Part shown: one piece after another, positions 13,433 to 14,707 of the stretch
Layout of the letters: every line of letters begins with the position of its first letter
Position numbering within the stretch: position 1 is the stretch's first letter
Source of the DNA: an uncultured Oscillospiraceae bacterium
GTDB taxonomy: Bacteria; Bacillota; Clostridia; Oscillospirales; Oscillospiraceae
DNA length: 14,707 nt
Reading direction: 5' to 3'
NCBI GenBank assembly: GCA_934567115.1
Contig: CAKTJA010000017.1
Span: forward strand, 1-14,707
Made by a program: the position numbers and the translations under genes
Notes under the pieces: generated by a model
Told to the model about the DNA's origin: nothing
Databases searched by the model: none
What the model saw: only the letters and a program-made list of their open reading frames with translations

Positions 13433-14707
13433 TCAGCCCTTTTTGCCGCCGTGCGCGGCCTTCATGCGCTTTTCGTGGTTGAGAATGGTCTTGCGGATGC
13501 GGAGCGCGTGGGGCGTGACCTCCAGCAGCTCGTCGTCGGCAAGAAATTCCAGACACTGCTCAAGGCTCATCTGCCGGGGAGGAACAAGGCGCAGCGCGTC
13601 GTCCGAGCCGGAGGCGCGCATGTTCGTCAGCTGCTTTTTCTTGCAGACGTTGACGGAGATATCCTCCTGCTTCGGGCTGACGCCCACGACCATGCCCTCA
13701 TACACCGGAACGCCCGCGCCGATGAAGAGCTGTCCGCGCTCCTGCGCGTTGAAAAGGCCGTAGGTCACGCTCTCGCCGGTCTCGAAGGCGACGAGGGAGC
13801 CGGTGCTGCGGCGGCTCAGGTCGCCCTTGTAGGGGGCGTAGGAATCGAAGACGCTGGCCATGATGCCCTCGCCCTTCGTATCGGTCAGAAATTCGTTGCG
13901 ATATCCGAACAGGCCGCGCGCGGGAACAAGGAACTCCACCTTCATGCGGCTGCCCACCGGGGTCATCTCCACCAGATCTCCCTTGCGGGAGCCGATCTTC
14001 TCGATCACCGCGCCGACGCTTTCGGACGGCACGTCCACAACAAGGCGCTCGATCGGCTCGCACTTTTTGCCGTCGATGGTCTGATAGAGCACGCGCGGGG
14101 GAGACACCTGGAACTCATAGCCCTCGCGGCGCATCGTCTCGATCAGGATGGACAGCGACATCTCGCCGCGTCCCGCCACGTTGAACGCGTCCGTCGCGCC
14201 GGGCAGCTCGCTCACGCGGAGGGAGACGTCCTTGAGCGTTTCACGCAGCAGCCGCTCGCGCAGCTGGCGCGAGGTGACGTATTTCCCGTCGCGCCCGGCG
14301 AAGGGGGAATCGTTGATGGAGAAGGTCATCTCCATGGTGGGGGCGCTGATCTTGACGAAGGGAAGCGGCTCGACGCACTCCGGCGCGCAGATCGTGTCGC
14401 CGATGGTGACGTCGCCGATGCCGCTCATGGCGATGATGTTGCCCGCCGTGGCTTCCGTCACGGGGACCTTGGCAAGACCGCTGAACTCATAGAGCGAAAC
14501 CGCCTTCGCCTTGCGCGGCGCGGCGTCCGGCGAATGGTAGTTGCACACGGCGATCTCCTCGTTCTGGCGGATCGTGCCGCGCTCAATGCGCCCGACGGCG
14601 ATGCGGCCGACGAACTCGTTATAGTCGAGCGAGGAAACGAGCATCTGGAACGGCGCGGCGGTGTCCTGCGCCGGTTCGGGGATATACTCGAGGATCGTGT
14701 CGAACAG
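13433..14707 (-). CDS. typA: Ribosome-associated GTPase TypA/BipA, 5' end outside window
   Basis: TypA (BipA) is an EF-G-like translational GTPase that binds the 70S ribosome, aids large-subunit assembly and supports growth under stress or cold. The 424 visible C-terminal residues begin in LFDTILEYIPEP, the end of the G domain. Domain II follows (LVSSLDYNEFVGRIAVGRIERG), then the domain III-like segment (TMEMTFSINDSPFAGRDGKYVTSRQL, GRGEMSLSILIETMRREG), the EF-G domain V-like part (VPARGLFGYRNEFL) and the BipA-specific C-terminal domain (YGLFNAQERGQLFIGAGVPVYEGM, then PKQEDISVNVCKKKQLTNMR). The last two motifs separate it from EF-G and LepA. About 190 residues, including the nucleotide-binding loops, lie beyond base 14707. 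No convincing terminator follows the stop; a 5-bp GC hairpin at 13412-13427 is weak. Confidence 0.96.
   Translation of the reverse strand: MFDTILEYIPEPAQDTAAPFQMLVSSLDYNEFVGRIAVGRIERGTIRQNEEIAVCNYHSPDAAPRKAKAVSLYEFSGLAKVPVTEATAGNIIAMSGIGDVTIGDTICAPECVEPLPFVKISAPTMEMTFSINDSPFAGRDGKYVTSRQLRERLLRETLKDVSLRVSELPGATDAFNVAGRGEMSLSILIETMRREGYEFQVSPPRVLYQTIDGKKCEPIERLVVDVPSESVGAVIEKIGSRKGDLVEMTPVGSRMKVEFLVPARGLFGYRNEFLTDTKGEGIMASVFDSYAPYKGDLSRRSTGSLVAFETGESVTYGLFNAQERGQLFIGAGVPVYEGMVVGVSPKQEDISVNVCKKKQLTNMRASGSDDALRLVPPRQMSLEQCLEFLADDELLEVTPHALRIRKTILNHEKRMKAAHGGKKG

Overview
The window is a GC-rich (about 60%) piece of bacterial chromosome with no sign of a mobile element. Gene content and protein style point to a Gram-positive anaerobe of the Clostridia, most likely Oscillospiraceae or a relative: a YaaH/SleL-type spore-cortex lysin, a clostridial VanW-family wall protein, a DUF362 ferredoxin-like protein, good Shine-Dalgarno sequences and sigma-A promoters with 17-bp spacers. 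The family placement is inference.

Layout. Bases 1-782 (minus) hold the N-terminal two thirds of prfB (release factor 2), which reads straight through without the usual programmed frameshift. Upstream on the same strand (1034-2374) is a six-TM chemoreceptor-like protein without a HAMP or extracytoplasmic domain. The 353-bp gap that follows holds a possible 25-codon gene (plus strand) and a bidirectional terminator shared with mnmA. A two-gene minus-strand operon (3808-4632, then 2728-3795) encodes a histidine-kinase-like ATPase lacking the phosphoacceptor histidine and the tRNA 2-thiouridylase MnmA. It is divergent from gap (GAPDH, 4889-5911). The AT-rich control region between them carries two face-away promoters, each overlapped by a perfect inverted repeat of 6-5-6 geometry.

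Downstream are a DUF2461 gene (6069-6740, plus) and, converging on it with a 6-bp gap, the LysM/GH18 spore-type lysin (6747-8033, minus). A second divergent pair follows: a strong promoter drives DUF362 ferredoxin-like protein and pyridoxal kinase (8197-10177, plus), ending in a textbook terminator. Then, on the minus strand, come a SerA-type dehydrogenase (10238-11212), a VanW-family membrane-anchored wall protein (11483-13309) and the C-terminal two thirds of the ribosome-associated GTPase TypA/BipA (13433-14707, cut by the window edge).

Most genes are core housekeeping (translation termination, tRNA modification, glycolysis, serine and vitamin B6 metabolism, ribosome assembly/stress) mixed with envelope and spore functions. 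I see no defence system, CRISPR array, tRNA, rRNA, insertion sequence or phage gene. The points most worth a second look are the degenerate kinase co-transcribed with mnmA, the gap/kinase control region, the tiny gene at 2573-2650 and the frameshift-free prfB. Nothing here is convincingly a new multi-gene system.
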